Source: Paenibacillus sp. GP183
Lineage (GTDB): Bacteria; Bacillota; Bacilli; Paenibacillales; NBRC-103111
Direction: 5' to 3'
Assembly: GCF_900104695.1 (NCBI RefSeq)
Contig: NZ_FNSW01000001.1
Coordinates: forward strand, 4,520,001-4,584,000
DNA: 64,000 bases
Below the pieces are notes generated by a model, which worked only from the letters and a program-made list of their open reading frames with translations, was not told the origin of the DNA and ran no database searches. Each line of letters starts with the position of its first letter. Within the stretch, counting starts at the first letter, position 1. Both the position numbers and the translations under genes were made by a program. Positions 43,388 to 52,852 of this stretch are shown in pieces.

Positions 43388-43510
43388 GTGTTTGAATTTT
43401 ATATATAATTAAGCTTATGGGATAAGAAATCAATAATTGAACCATGAGTCTGCCGTTGAGATGAGTGGGACTTCTCAACTGAGTTAAAAAGGAACATGAA
43501 GCAAATATAA

Positions 43511-43541
43511 CAAAGCCCCTGCCAGCGAGTGCCAGCAAGGG
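43511..43541 (-). terminator. Probable terminator of the 51-residue gene
   Basis: GCCCCTGC and GCAAGGGC (7 of 8 paired) enclose an inner GCCAGC-type region. On the minus strand TTTGTTATATTT follows. Confidence 0.5.
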
Positions 43542-43554
43542 CGGGTGCAAGAAA

Positions 43555-43710
43555 CTACTGTGTTAACCCATCATCGGTTGCCATCGGTTGAATTTCGTTC
43601 GTGCTGCCCTTTTTGTTTTCTTCATTTGTAGGATTTTGTTGCTCAAGTTGTTCAAGTTGTTTTTCTACATTTTGTTCATGTATCATACCGATCTGATTGT
43701 CTTTCTTCAT
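43555..43710 (-). CDS. Small acidic protein (51 aa), Gln/Asn/Glu-rich
   Basis: The protein MKKDNQIGMIHEQNVEKQLE, then QLEQQNPTNEENKKGSTNEI, is hydrophilic with a short heptad-like segment. AAGGAGGT lies 12 bases before the ATG, somewhat far. A terminator-like hairpin follows. The family is not recognised; it may be a small spore or stress protein. Confidence 0.5.
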   Translation of the reverse strand: MKKDNQIGMIHEQNVEKQLEQLEQQNPTNEENKKGSTNEIQPMATDDGLTQ

Positions 43711-43873
43711 CTTTGTTCATTACCTCCTTCGCCAGATAATTAACCATGATTATATTGTGGAAATTATTTAAAATTTATGCAAAGTACAATTACGCATAAA
43801 GCAGTAGTTAACAGCTCCAAGAGAGAAAGGGCATGGCATCGCAAGCCCAGTAACACATATATGAAACGCGACT

Positions 43874-44000
43874 TTAGTAACATTCATTTCGTTTAGAATA
43901 TGGGCCGGCTGATGAGCCTTGGGGCGTTAGGAGATTCTATGTTCGCGATCCGTTTGATAAGCTTATCAACATTCTCTCTCATGTCATTCGGAATGACTAA
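43874..44000 (+). pseudogene. VOC family C-terminal fragment
   Basis: The frame reads HSFRLEYGPADEPWGVRRFY, then VRDPFDKLINILSHVIRND, with a stop at 43998-44000. This is the metal-site strand and tail of a glyoxalase/bleomycin-resistance type protein; the first two thirds are gone. Confidence 0.75.
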
Positions 44001-44010
44001 ACTAATCTAT

Positions 44011-45732
44011 TTATTGCATGTTATAGAACATAGCATACTTCCCATTTTTTTCTAAAAGCATGGCATGAGTACCTTCTTCTGCAATCCCTTGTTCCGAAAG
44101 CACTATAATCCTTTCCGCATTTTTGATAGTGGACAGCCTGTGTGCTATTACAAAGGTAGTGCGGTTTTTAGCCAACTTTTCAAAACTTTCCTGCACCATC
44201 CTTTCGCTCTCATTGTCTAGGGCGGATGTGGCTTCATCAAATATAAGGATAGAAGGGTTTTTCAAAAATACACGTGCAATACTTATGCGTTGTTTCTGAC
44301 CACCAGAAAGCTTTACACCGCGTTGCCCGATATAGGCATTGTAGCCGTCCGGCAGCCCCATTATAAATTCATGAGCATTTGCATTTTTAGCGGCGTTTAT
44401 AATTTCCTCCTCTAAAGCCCCAGGTTTTCCATATAATATGTTCTCTTTAATTGTACCCGAAAACAAATACACATCTTGTTGTACGATCCCAATATTGTCA
44501 CGCAATGACTTTAGCTTTATGGTTTTTATATCCATACCGTCAATTTTAATTGTACCATCGCTGGTTTCATAAAAACGCGGGATCAAACTGCAAAGCGTCG
44601 TTTTTCCAACTCCAGATGAACCAACAAGTGCTACATAATCACCGGGATTTGCCGTAATGTTTATATGGCTAAACACGTAATTAGACTCACTATTATACTG
44701 AAAGCCTACGTTTACAAATTCCACCTTGCCTTTTACATTGCTTAACACCGAAGCATCTTTTGCATCTGTAATGTCTGGCTGAGCTGCCAAAGTTTCCATA
44801 AATCGTTCAAATCCAGCCACTCCATTTTGAAGATTCTGGGTAAAGTTCACTATCCTTTTCACTGGGTCAATCAGAGTGTTTATGTATAATAAAAAGGTAA
44901 TAAGCTCTGTTAAAAGCAACTGTTTATAACTTATAAGAATGGCGCCCACGATAATAACCAAAATATTAATAAATGAAATGAACCCGGTCAAGCCATTGAA
45001 GAACAAGGCCTCAACCCTATAATCGTTCTTCCTGCTCCCCAAAAAACGACTATTACTGCTTTTGAATTTATCCATTTCGATTTCTTCATTAGCAAATGAT
45101 TGTACGACTCTAATCCCGGAAAGGCTGTCCTCGATTTGAGAGTTGATGTCAGCTATACGTTCCTTATTCTTTTTAAGAGCGTTTTTCAGCTTTATGCTAT
45201 AGTGATATGCAAAAATAAGCATTAAAGGTAACATCAAAAAAATAGTTAAAGTGAGTTTCCAATTAATACTTACCAAAATAAAGAAAGACCCTATTATTCT
45301 CACCAAAGAAATAACCGTATCTTCCGGTCCATGGTGTGCAAGCTCCGATATATCGAATAAGTCTGTTGTTGTACGCGACATCAGCTGCCCTGTTGTAGTA
45401 TTGTCGTGATACTGAAACGACAGCTTTTGAAAATGCTGAAACAAATCATTTCGCATGTCGGACTCCATTTTCGCCCCCATCACATGCCCAAAATAATCCG
45501 TATAGAAGTTGCTGATATACTCCACTACCATCAAAAACAAGAAGATCCCAACCATTTTTATAACTAAATCTGTATTGATTCCAGCATCACTTATTGCGTT
45601 TTTGATAATTTGATTGACAAGCATGGGATATGCAAGTACGGTCATCGAAGCCAGTGAGGCAAAGAACAAATCAGCAATCAGCGCCTTTTTATAAGGTTTG
45701 TAGTAAGTTAAAAACTTTTTAAACTTATCCAA
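44011..45732 (-). CDS. ABC transporter, fused membrane and ATPase domains (exporter type)
   Basis: About 573 residues from TTG-45732 (GGAGGGAGG upstream; the open frame runs back to 45795). Six membrane segments in residues 15-310 form a type IV exporter domain. The nucleotide-binding domain then has Walker A GSSGVGKTTL, a Q-loop, the signature LSGGQKQRISIARVF, Walker B ILIFDEATSALD and a switch His in IAHRLST. It belongs to the LmrA/MsbA/YfiB-like multidrug or lipid exporters, which dimerise; this gene has no partner and is probably a homodimer. The substrate is unknown. Confidence 0.92.
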   Translation of the reverse strand: MDKFKKFLTYYKPYKKALIADLFFASLASMTVLAYPMLVNQIIKNAISDAGINTDLVIKMVGIFLFLMVVEYISNFYTDYFGHVMGAKMESDMRNDLFQHFQKLSFQYHDNTTTGQLMSRTTTDLFDISELAHHGPEDTVISLVRIIGSFFILVSINWKLTLTIFLMLPLMLIFAYHYSIKLKNALKKNKERIADINSQIEDSLSGIRVVQSFANEEIEMDKFKSSNSRFLGSRKNDYRVEALFFNGLTGFISFINILVIIVGAILISYKQLLLTELITFLLYINTLIDPVKRIVNFTQNLQNGVAGFERFMETLAAQPDITDAKDASVLSNVKGKVEFVNVGFQYNSESNYVFSHINITANPGDYVALVGSSGVGKTTLCSLIPRFYETSDGTIKIDGMDIKTIKLKSLRDNIGIVQQDVYLFSGTIKENILYGKPGALEEEIINAAKNANAHEFIMGLPDGYNAYIGQRGVKLSGGQKQRISIARVFLKNPSILIFDEATSALDNESERMVQESFEKLAKNRTTFVIAHRLSTIKNAERIIVLSEQGIAEEGTHAMLLEKNGKYAMFYNMQ

Positions 45733-45895
45733 GAAATCATGCCTCCCTCCAGTCGCTTTATATTCATGGTAGCTTCCCAATACCAAGCAGACCATCTAAA
45801 AATTCGTTATAATCAATTTTTATCATTTTTGAATCATGGCTAAGGAAACCTTAAGGCACTTTGGATTGTCTATTAAGCACGAGGGGAGGAAAGTC

Positions 45896-46450
45896 GTGGA
45901 TGAGGAATATCTAAAAACCGTCTCGCTGATCGATTCACCCGAGATAGAGACGTTGGTTCGTAAATATTGGCATGATATTTGGCAATATGCATTTTTTTTG
46001 ACACGTAAAGAGCACATGGCTGATGACATCGCCCAAGACACGTTTATCCGAGCATTTCGTTCGATCAATTCCTTCCGAGGGCAAAGCACGGTTAAAACCT
46101 GGTTGTTAAAAATCACCCGTAATATTGCTTACAATTACAAAAAGTCAGCTTTTCTTAAAAAAGTTTCTCTTATCGGGTTTCTACAGGAGACAAGTTCCAT
46201 GCCCTCAGCTGAATCCGAATATTTCACAATGGCTTTTTCGGACGAATAATGGAATTCAGTGCTTAAACTGCCTCAAAGCAGCCGCGAGATATTAATTTTA
46301 AGCGCACAATACGGACTGCAGCAACCCGAACTGGCTGAATTACTTGGTATTCCCGAAGGGACGGTCAAATCACGACTGCACAGGGCGAGGAAGAGATTGA
46401 TAAAAAGAATGAGGGAGGAGGAAGAACATGCTGAAAGAGACCCCAAATGA
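45896..46450 (+). pseudogene. ECF sigma factor interrupted by a TAA codon
   Basis: From GTG-45896 (GGGGAGGAA upstream) the frame reads MDEEYLKTVSLIDSPEIETL, then the sigma-2 region HMADDIAQDTFIRAFRSINS and TVKTWLLKITRNIAYNYKKS. A TAA at 46247-46249 follows SDE, yet the same frame goes on with WNSVLKLPQSSREILILSAQ and the sigma-4 helix-turn-helix (PELAELLGIPEGTVKSRLHR) to 46450. One base change therefore breaks an otherwise perfect 184-residue ECF sigma factor. A product stopped at TAA would lack -35 recognition. The 3' end overlaps the next gene by 23 bases. Confidence 0.88.
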
Positions 46451-47246
46451 CATACTGGATATTGATGAGAAATTAAAGAAAAGTCCGTTCAATGAGAAAC
46501 GGATTCCTTCCAATGAACGCATTAGCATGATACAAAATAACGTTAAGCGGGCAAAAAGAAGAAGCAAAAAATCATTTTTGACTGCTGCGGGAGTAGGATT
46601 GGTTTGTTTTATTATACTTTTAACGTTATCTTATCTGAACGAAATGCCTGGCGGGTTTGCAGACCAGCGGATGTCGCAAGCTATTGGATTGGAAGGCTCG
46701 AATAAAATTCCACTCGGTCGGACACCAGAGGAAGCAATTCAAAAATTGCGGAATTATACATCTATGCAGATCATTCACAAAGAACCTGTGGATGGCGGTA
46801 CTCTTCTTTTCATTAAACGAGCGTACCAGAAGGATGGTACCGACTTAGAGATTGATTATTTACGCAAAACGTGGCTTGGATGGAAATGGACCTGGGGAGG
46901 TATGTTTGGATTTGGCGGCAATATAGAGGGTGTTAGATCCGTACTGAGTTATATGTTCATGCCGAAGCTTTCGGGCATTAATACTCCCTTCCCTGTCATC
47001 TATGGAGATGTTCTAGATCCCACAGTAAACAGGATTATCATCATTGAAAACGGCGCTAATCCAATGATATACTCTGCCAATCTCGCCAAATCCCAAACAG
47101 GTCATACCATATGGTTCGCTTATTTGCCAACTTCCCTTACCGTTCCTTATGAGATCCGAGCTCTTAATGTAATCGGGGATATCGTTGTAAGTAAAACAAT
47201 TACTGAGCCGAATGATAGCGGTCTGATTCAACTCCCAATCAAATGA
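46428..47246 (+). CDS. Probable membrane anti-sigma factor
   Basis: A 272-residue single-pass protein. ATG-46428 has GAGGGAGGAGG upstream and overlaps the sigma gene. Residues 1-45 are cytosolic and basic towards the membrane (KRAKRRSKKS). Residues 46-65 form the helix (FLTAAGVGLVCFIILLTLSY) and the remaining 200 residues are outside. Overlap with an ECF sigma gene and this topology point to an anti-sigma factor of the Bacillales type, but no zinc anti-sigma motif (HxxxCxxC) is present. With its sigma partner broken, it may no longer have a target here. Confidence 0.7.
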   Translation: MLKETPNDILDIDEKLKKSPFNEKRIPSNERISMIQNNVKRAKRRSKKSFLTAAGVGLVCFIILLTLSYLNEMPGGFADQRMSQAIGLEGSNKIPLGRTPEEAIQKLRNYTSMQIIHKEPVDGGTLLFIKRAYQKDGTDLEIDYLRKTWLGWKWTWGGMFGFGGNIEGVRSVLSYMFMPKLSGINTPFPVIYGDVLDPTVNRIIIIENGANPMIYSANLAKSQTGHTIWFAYLPTSLTVPYEIRALNVIGDIVVSKTITEPNDSGLIQLPIK

Positions 47247-47387
47247 AAATGAACTTTAAAAACTACTTTTAAGCTTGAATCATAGGATTAATGTATGGCA
47301 ATAGAATAGGTGCTTAATTGATTCAAAGTATATCAGATTGGTTATATATATATGTTAAAGAGAAGATTGGGGGAGGTAATGGGGAGA

Positions 47388-49313
47388 ATGCAGAATTTGA
47401 ATGTAGATGACCACCCATCGTTATTTGAGCATGTATATATGAATGCTCCAATTGGAATAGCCATGCTATCGATGGAACGAAAGTTGATAAGTGTTAATCC
47501 TACGATGTGCAGGATATTTGGATATACAGAAGATGAAATGTTGACACATAACATTACTGACTTTATATACTCTGAAGATGTAAGCATTGACGAGCATTTA
47601 TTAAAAGAATTGTTGGATGGTATTACTTCTTCTTTCGAAGTAGAAAAAAGATACCTTAATAAGAATAGAGATATTATTTGGGGATCATTACATGTTTCCC
47701 TAGTACGTGATGAAATGGACAGAAGACCTTTGTACTTCATTTCTCAAGTTATTGACATTACTAAGAGTAAATTTGATGAACAAAAGTTGCAGGAAAGTGT
47801 GGAGCGATATACCTCGTTAAAAAGATATAATCACGATGCCATAATCTCGTTTGGTTTGGACGGCCATATAATAAATGGCAATCCTATTGCGGAGCGCTTA
47901 ACCGGATATACCATTAAAGAACTCATTGGATCGAAAATTTCCATATTAATCGGCATAACAAACCTTACTAAAGTACTTTCAGTTTCAGAAGATTACACGG
48001 CTATTGAACAAAATATAAATTATATCATATGCAAAGATGGTGACACAGTTGAAGTATTATCTACACTAGCGCCGATTATCATTCATGAAAAAATTGTAGG
48101 TTTTTACCTCATTGCGAAAGATATATCCGAACAAAAGAAGCTGATTATTGAGAAAGAAGCCGCGGAAAGGACGAATAAAGCAAAGAGTGAGTTTTTAGCC
48201 ATGATGAGTCATGAAATCCGTACACCGATGAATGGGGTCATCGGAATGACAGACTTGCTCTTGGAAACGGATTTGGATTCTGAGCAAAATGAATATGTGC
48301 ATATTATTAAAAATAGTGGTGCTACGCTTCTTACGATTATTAACGACATTCTGGATTTTTCCAAAATTGAATCAGGTAAGGCCGAGATATTTGAAGAACA
48401 AATTAACATAAGAGCTGTTCTATCAGAAACGCTAAATGTCATCATGCCAAAAGCACTTGAAAAAAATTTAGAAGTGACTACCACCGTATCTCCTAACGTT
48501 CCCAACATTGCTCTTGGAGATGTAACGAAGTTAAAACAAGTGATGCTGAATTTGCTTAGCAATGCCATTAAGTTTACTCCTCATGGAGCGATTTCGATCT
48601 TTGTGGAAAGTGTTTTCCAAGAAAAGGATGAGGTATGTCTTCAATTTACAGTAAAAGATACAGGTATAGGGGTGCCTAGAGGCAAAGTTGCCCACCTTTT
48701 TGAACCCTTTTATCAGGCGGAACATTTTATGACACGCATTGCCGAAGGAACAGGATTAGGATTAGCTATCTGTAAAAAGCTTGTTCAGCTTATGGGCGGT
48801 GAAATTTGGTATGAACCATTTACAGAACAATCGGGATCTATTTTTAATTTTACAGTTAATTTTAAGATCCTGAACTATTTAGAATCCATGACCTATGATA
48901 TGTCAAATCTATTTGAGAACTCAGCCGAAAATTTTCTTAAAATTCTTATTGCGGAAGATAATGAAATTAATCAAATTCTAATAAGAAGAATGGTCGAGAA
49001 GCTTGGTTACAATTCAACCGTTGTCCGAGATGGAAAAGCAGCAGTAGAAGCTATTAAAAGATATGAATATGATCTTATCTTTATGGATATTCAAATGCCT
49101 TTGATGGATGGGATAGAAGCCACTAAAATGATCAAAACAACTGTACCCTTAAAGAAAAATCCTTATATTGTTGCGGTAACGGCACATGCTATAAAAGGTG
49201 ATCGTGAAAAATATTTGGCCATGGGAATGGATGATTATATAAGCAAGCCGATAAGTTTGGTTGCTGTATCGGATATAATCGATAAAACCCTTAAACTTAA
49301 AACCACACCCTGA
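47388..49313 (+). CDS. Hybrid sensor histidine kinase (PAS-PAS-HisKA-HATPase-REC)
   Basis: About 641 residues. ATG-47388 is best spaced from GGGGGAGG; ATG-47379 and ATG-47352 are alternatives. Two PAS domains (about 15-130 and 140-260) are followed by HisKA with the phospho-acceptor His in MMSHEIRTPMNGVIGM and by HATPase boxes (N: LLSNAIKFTP; G1: DTGIGV; G2: GTGLGLAI). A C-terminal receiver begins KILIAEDNEINQILIRRMV, with the phospho-acceptor Asp in IFMDIQMPLMDG and a Lys in ISKPIS. No membrane segment is present, so it senses a cytosolic signal. There is no His phosphotransfer domain or regulator next to it; its partner lies elsewhere. Confidence 0.93.
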   Translation: MQNLNVDDHPSLFEHVYMNAPIGIAMLSMERKLISVNPTMCRIFGYTEDEMLTHNITDFIYSEDVSIDEHLLKELLDGITSSFEVEKRYLNKNRDIIWGSLHVSLVRDEMDRRPLYFISQVIDITKSKFDEQKLQESVERYTSLKRYNHDAIISFGLDGHIINGNPIAERLTGYTIKELIGSKISILIGITNLTKVLSVSEDYTAIEQNINYIICKDGDTVEVLSTLAPIIIHEKIVGFYLIAKDISEQKKLIIEKEAAERTNKAKSEFLAMMSHEIRTPMNGVIGMTDLLLETDLDSEQNEYVHIIKNSGATLLTIINDILDFSKIESGKAEIFEEQINIRAVLSETLNVIMPKALEKNLEVTTTVSPNVPNIALGDVTKLKQVMLNLLSNAIKFTPHGAISIFVESVFQEKDEVCLQFTVKDTGIGVPRGKVAHLFEPFYQAEHFMTRIAEGTGLGLAICKKLVQLMGGEIWYEPFTEQSGSIFNFTVNFKILNYLESMTYDMSNLFENSAENFLKILIAEDNEINQILIRRMVEKLGYNSTVVRDGKAAVEAIKRYEYDLIFMDIQMPLMDGIEATKMIKTTVPLKKNPYIVAVTAHAIKGDREKYLAMGMDDYISKPISLVAVSDIIDKTLKLKTTP

Positions 49314-49328
49314 CAGGTGTGTTTTTTT
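49304..49328 (+). terminator. Rho-independent terminator of hybrid kinase gene
   Basis: CACACC/GGTGTG stem overlapping the stop codon, followed by T7. Confidence 0.75.
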
Positions 49329-49377
49329 GATTGGAGGCAAGATATAATCGTTATACATATTATGGGAGGTGGTTGAG

Positions 49378-49833
49378 TTGAGAAATTTTATTGGATTTAT
49401 GTTGTTAGTACTCATTCTTGCAGGTTGCTCAAATGAAGCAACTACAATTTCAAAGGGATGGAGCGTAACTCCTACTATTGACTTGAAAATTAATAATGAA
49501 AAGGGCGAAGAATTATCTGATAAATGGATTGGAGAAACGGGACGATTAGCGATTAGCAACAATCCATTTATTGAAGGAAAAGCACAAAAGTATATGTGGT
49601 TATTATGGGGAAATCAAAATGATCTTGTCGGGAAGAGCTTTAAAGTTATTGCAACAAGCGAAAAAGGTGAGGAAAAAACTGTTCTATCAGATAGGACACT
49701 AGGAGGATCGAATTGGGGAGCACAAGCATCTCTCCCCTCAATGATTACTTTACCGACGTTGGGCTTATGGAAACTTGACGCTTTTGTCGAAAACAAGCTA
49801 CATGGAACTATAATTGTTAAAGTGGGACTATAG
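49378..49833 (+). CDS. Lipoprotein, DUF4871-like
   Basis: 151 residues from TTG-49378 (GGGAGG 8 bases upstream). A lipoprotein signal MRNFIGFMLLVLILAGC has lipobox LAGC. The mature part contains RLAISNNPFIEGKAQKYMWL, LWGNQNDLVGKSFKVIATSE and GGSNWGAQASLPSMITLPTL, matching the Ig-like DUF4871 family of Bacillales lipoproteins. It is surface exposed, of unknown function, and probably forms a unit with the small membrane protein gene 29 bases downstream. Confidence 0.8.
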   Translation: MRNFIGFMLLVLILAGCSNEATTISKGWSVTPTIDLKINNEKGEELSDKWIGETGRLAISNNPFIEGKAQKYMWLLWGNQNDLVGKSFKVIATSEKGEEKTVLSDRTLGGSNWGAQASLPSMITLPTLGLWKLDAFVENKLHGTIIVKVGL

Positions 49834-49862
49834 ATTAGTAGCAGCTTACTGGAGGTGGTTCA

Positions 49863-50093
49863 ATGAATAATAATCACGAAACCCAATCTGATAAAGAACC
49901 AATTGTAAACAATGGTCAAGTTGTAGTAAATGAATTGATGCAGGAAATTCAAATCATCGAGGCTGGCGGACCGCCAAGAAGAGTCGAATGGAATTCAATG
50001 CCAAAGCCTGTAAGGTATTTTGGATATTTTTATATTGGCTGCATAATTCTTATGGGCATTTTTGTTATAATCGCTGCTTGTAATAAGTCATAA
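49863..50093 (+). CDS. Small membrane protein (76 aa)
   Basis: GGAGGTGG precedes the ATG. The hydrophilic N-terminal 50 residues (VNELMQEIQIIEAGGPPRRV, and so on) are followed by one membrane segment YIGCIILMGIFVIIAAC. It lies directly behind the lipoprotein gene. The family is not recognised. Confidence 0.65.
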   Translation: MNNNHETQSDKEPIVNNGQVVVNELMQEIQIIEAGGPPRRVEWNSMPKPVRYFGYFYIGCIILMGIFVIIAACNKS

Positions 50094-50267
50094 TAAACAG
50101 GAGAATCTCAATGAAAAACCGTAGTTATTCAAAAGACTAGTGGAGAATATAATGGAGCTCTCACGGATTTACAAATGCACGACCACAAGCATCGATTAGA
50201 GAAACCATTCAATAATGTGTATAATAAGGTGTCCAGCTTAAAATCGCGCAATGGAGATGAGAATTTG

Positions 50268-51365
50268 ATGGGAATGGTCATCAGTCACGGAAATCCGAAA
50301 CAGCCTCATTATGCATTTACTTTTGATGATGGTCCCACATTTTTGAAAATGGAAGATTGGCTGGAAGCGCTGGAGCAGCATCAGGCGGTGGGAACCTTCT
50401 TCTTTACAGGCGAATGGTTAGACCGTTTTCCTCAGCAAGAAAGAATTCTTTTATCCCGAGGTCATGAACTAGCTCCTCATACGTATCATCATCGGAGAAT
50501 GGCCGAGGTTTCCAGGGAAGTTTTTTTTGAAGAATTAAAGCTCACTGAATTGGCCTATCAGGAGGCGACCGGACTGGCTTGTCCAACCTTTATGAGGTTC
50601 CCTTACCGTTCTTATAAGGAAGAAAACATAGCATGGCTGGCTGAATGGGGGTACATTGATATAGAGGGTGAGGATTCTGGGGATTGGGCAGGGACAAGCT
50701 CTGAAGAAATCGTCGAGAAACTCCTGCCCTCTCTCGCAAACGGAGTTATTTTGGTCCATCATTGTAACGATATTGCAAAGGGTACTCCTGATGCCGTTAG
50801 GAAATTGGCTCAAATAGCCAATAGCAGAGGATTAATACCTGTAACCATATCCCAACATTTGAAGTCTATGGATATTTCGCCGCGCTATCGCCGGTGGACA
50901 ATTAGCATCGATATACCTGCTTTCAAACTGCCATTTTCAACCAAGGATTGGGTACCTGTCGTACAGGCTGAAGATCTGAAGCAGCTTGCTTTTGAATCGT
51001 TTAATTGGGGCATTCGGCACATTAACATGGGTTATGAGGGTGAAGATCAATGGCTGCAAATGTTATCTGAAACCTTGATTTCAGGAAGGCCTTCAGAATC
51101 CCAAGCGTTTTGTTACGCTCGTCGTTTTGCCGACCAATATTGGGCTTACGTTCTCGTAGAGGTACAAGAGGATACACTTGTCTTGAAGGATTTTGCAACG
51201 AAGGAATTCCATGCAGATGCGCTGGTATATGTAATCAATTGGTGTATTAAAATTGCATTGGAATTAGGCTGCAAACGCCTCTTGGCAAGTCGGGATATAC
51301 GTCGCTTGAATACATTATGCGATCAACTGGGCTTGTCTTCTGAATTGCTGGCAGAATTGATTTGA
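50268..51365 (+). CDS. Polysaccharide deacetylase (NodB domain) with extra C-terminal domain
   Basis: 365 residues from ATG-50268 (GGAGATGAG upstream; a longer frame from 50175 lacks a ribosome site). The NodB motifs are FTFDDGPTF (catalytic base and metal Asp), HTYHHRRM (metal His pair) and RFPYRSY (Arg). DIEGEDSGDW and ILVHHCND complete the core at about 210. The last 150 residues form a second domain (KLPFSTKDWVPVVQAEDLKQ and YWAYVLVEVQEDTLVLKDFA) resembling a GNAT-like fold. No signal peptide is seen, which is unusual for a cell-wall enzyme and suggests a cytosolic substrate. Confidence 0.85.
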   Translation: MGMVISHGNPKQPHYAFTFDDGPTFLKMEDWLEALEQHQAVGTFFFTGEWLDRFPQQERILLSRGHELAPHTYHHRRMAEVSREVFFEELKLTELAYQEATGLACPTFMRFPYRSYKEENIAWLAEWGYIDIEGEDSGDWAGTSSEEIVEKLLPSLANGVILVHHCNDIAKGTPDAVRKLAQIANSRGLIPVTISQHLKSMDISPRYRRWTISIDIPAFKLPFSTKDWVPVVQAEDLKQLAFESFNWGIRHINMGYEGEDQWLQMLSETLISGRPSESQAFCYARRFADQYWAYVLVEVQEDTLVLKDFATKEFHADALVYVINWCIKIALELGCKRLLASRDIRRLNTLCDQLGLSSELLAELI

Positions 51366-51373
51366 TCAATCCC

Positions 51374-51412
51374 AAAAACGTTAACGTCAATAAAACGTTA
51401 GCGTTTTTTTTC
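51374..51412. terminator. Bidirectional terminator between convergent genes
   Basis: AACGTTAACG pairs with CGTTAGCGTT around TCAATAAAA. AAAAA precedes it and T8 follows. Confidence 0.8.
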
Positions 51413-51414
51413 TA

Positions 51415-52659
51415 TTAATCCGATAAATGGAGAGCTTTTTTATTTTCGATAGAAGCAGGAATACTTTTAAGTTTAAAAATAACTGCGATGCATAATAGAA
51501 GAAAACCGTTGATCAAAAAGACAATCGGAATGGATAGCAAATTGGCCAGAACGCCGCCAAGGATCGGGCCGATTAACAAACCCAACTGGTTAGCTGTTTG
51601 ATTCAAGCTAAAGGCGCGCCCTCGAAACTCGGGCTCCGTCATTTGCACGATTAAAGCGTTGAGAGCCGGAAATACAGCGGCAAAAAACAGCCCGTAAACA
51701 AAGCGCAGCACACCAAATCCAATTAAATTATTGAACATGATTTGAAGTATATTTCCGATTCCCCCTCCCAGAAGGCCATAGAATAGAACTTTATTGTAGC
51801 CAATCCTCGCGCCTATTTTCCCCCAAAGTGGTGCCCCGAGCAAAGTAGCGATTCCTACTATTGAAAAGATGATTCCAGAATTCATCGATGCAGAGCTTTT
51901 GCTGGAACCCAATTTAAGTACGTAAACGGTCAACAGAGGCTCAACGATCATGATGGATAAGGACGTTGTGAACACTATCAGGAGAATAAACATCAGCCTG
52001 GGATTGGATAGAGCTTCTTTTAAATCTTTTGCAACACTTTGTCGCTTCTCTGCTTTTTTGCGAAAATTAGGCTCTTTCACCCATAAAAGCGCTATGAAAA
52101 AAGCGACAAAGACGAGAATGGCTGAAAGGAAGAAAGTGTTGCGGGTTCCTACCCATTGACTAATAAAACCTCCGACTAGTGGGCCTATGATTAAAGCTGT
52201 TGCGTTTGAAGTGGATATCAATCCAAGGGCGTAACCCACATCCTTTTCCGGAGTGTTGGTAGCCACAATAGAGATAGCGGAAGGAATATAGCCTGCAAGC
52301 AGTCCTTCTATGATGCGGACACCGGTGAGCTGAAATGGAGTTTGTACAAAAAAATAGGCCAGGTAAGCCAAGGTAAGACAAATTCCCGCGCGCAGCATCA
52401 TGGGCTTGCGTCCATATTTGTCTGCGAGGGATCCCCAAAACGGTGCTATCAGGGAGCTGAAAAGGAAAGTAATCGCAAAAATAAAGCCCGTCCATGTTTC
52501 CAAATGGCTTTTGATCCCTAATTGATCTTGCAAAAAAATAGAGAGGAAAGGAATAGAGACGGAGTATGCCATGCTAACCAGAAAACACCCAAGCCATAGG
52601 ACGATAAGATTTCGTTTCCAGGAAAAATTCAATAGGTGCACACTTCCAATCGAAAGCAT
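51415..52659 (-). CDS. MFS multidrug-type exporter
   Basis: A 414-residue protein with 12 predicted membrane segments. LIAPFWGSLADKYGRKPMML is the motif A loop between helices 2 and 3, and GPLVGGFISQWVG in helix 5 resembles antiporter motif C (gxxxGPxxGG). The second half repeats the pattern (GAPLWGKIGARIGYNKVLFY; GPILGGVLAN). This fits drug:H+ antiporters of the DHA1 group (YttB/BcrA-like). The start is uncertain: ATG-52659 lacks a clear ribosome site, and a GTG or TTG shortly inside is possible. It converges on the deacetylase gene with a shared terminator. Confidence 0.88.
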   Translation of the reverse strand: MLSIGSVHLLNFSWKRNLIVLWLGCFLVSMAYSVSIPFLSIFLQDQLGIKSHLETWTGFIFAITFLFSSLIAPFWGSLADKYGRKPMMLRAGICLTLAYLAYFFVQTPFQLTGVRIIEGLLAGYIPSAISIVATNTPEKDVGYALGLISTSNATALIIGPLVGGFISQWVGTRNTFFLSAILVFVAFFIALLWVKEPNFRKKAEKRQSVAKDLKEALSNPRLMFILLIVFTTSLSIMIVEPLLTVYVLKLGSSKSSASMNSGIIFSIVGIATLLGAPLWGKIGARIGYNKVLFYGLLGGGIGNILQIMFNNLIGFGVLRFVYGLFFAAVFPALNALIVQMTEPEFRGRAFSLNQTANQLGLLIGPILGGVLANLLSIPIVFLINGFLLLCIAVIFKLKSIPASIENKKALHLSD

Positions 52660-52769
52660 TTTTTACTTATCATAACACCAAAAAGGGGTCCACAATGATA
52701 ACTGAATATAATCGAGATGAACATTATTAGTTATCAGCAGGAAGCAAATACTGGGTTTTGTAGTATTTC

Positions 52770-52795
52770 GGATATTATCATATTTCCGTAGGATA
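52770..52795 (+). promoter_or_regulatory. Shared activator motif upstream of GH130 gene
   Basis: GGATATTATCATATTTCCGT-AGGATA. It recurs almost exactly at 55546-55570 before the binding-protein gene. TATAAT begins 21 bases after the motif here and 22 bases after it there. No good -35 box is present, so this fits a site for an activator, probably the YesN-type regulator encoded at 60648. Confidence 0.7.
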
Positions 52796-52852
52796 TCGAC
52801 TCTTAACCTTAGCGTTTATAATTATTGCTAACTGAATCAAGGAGGAAGAGAA

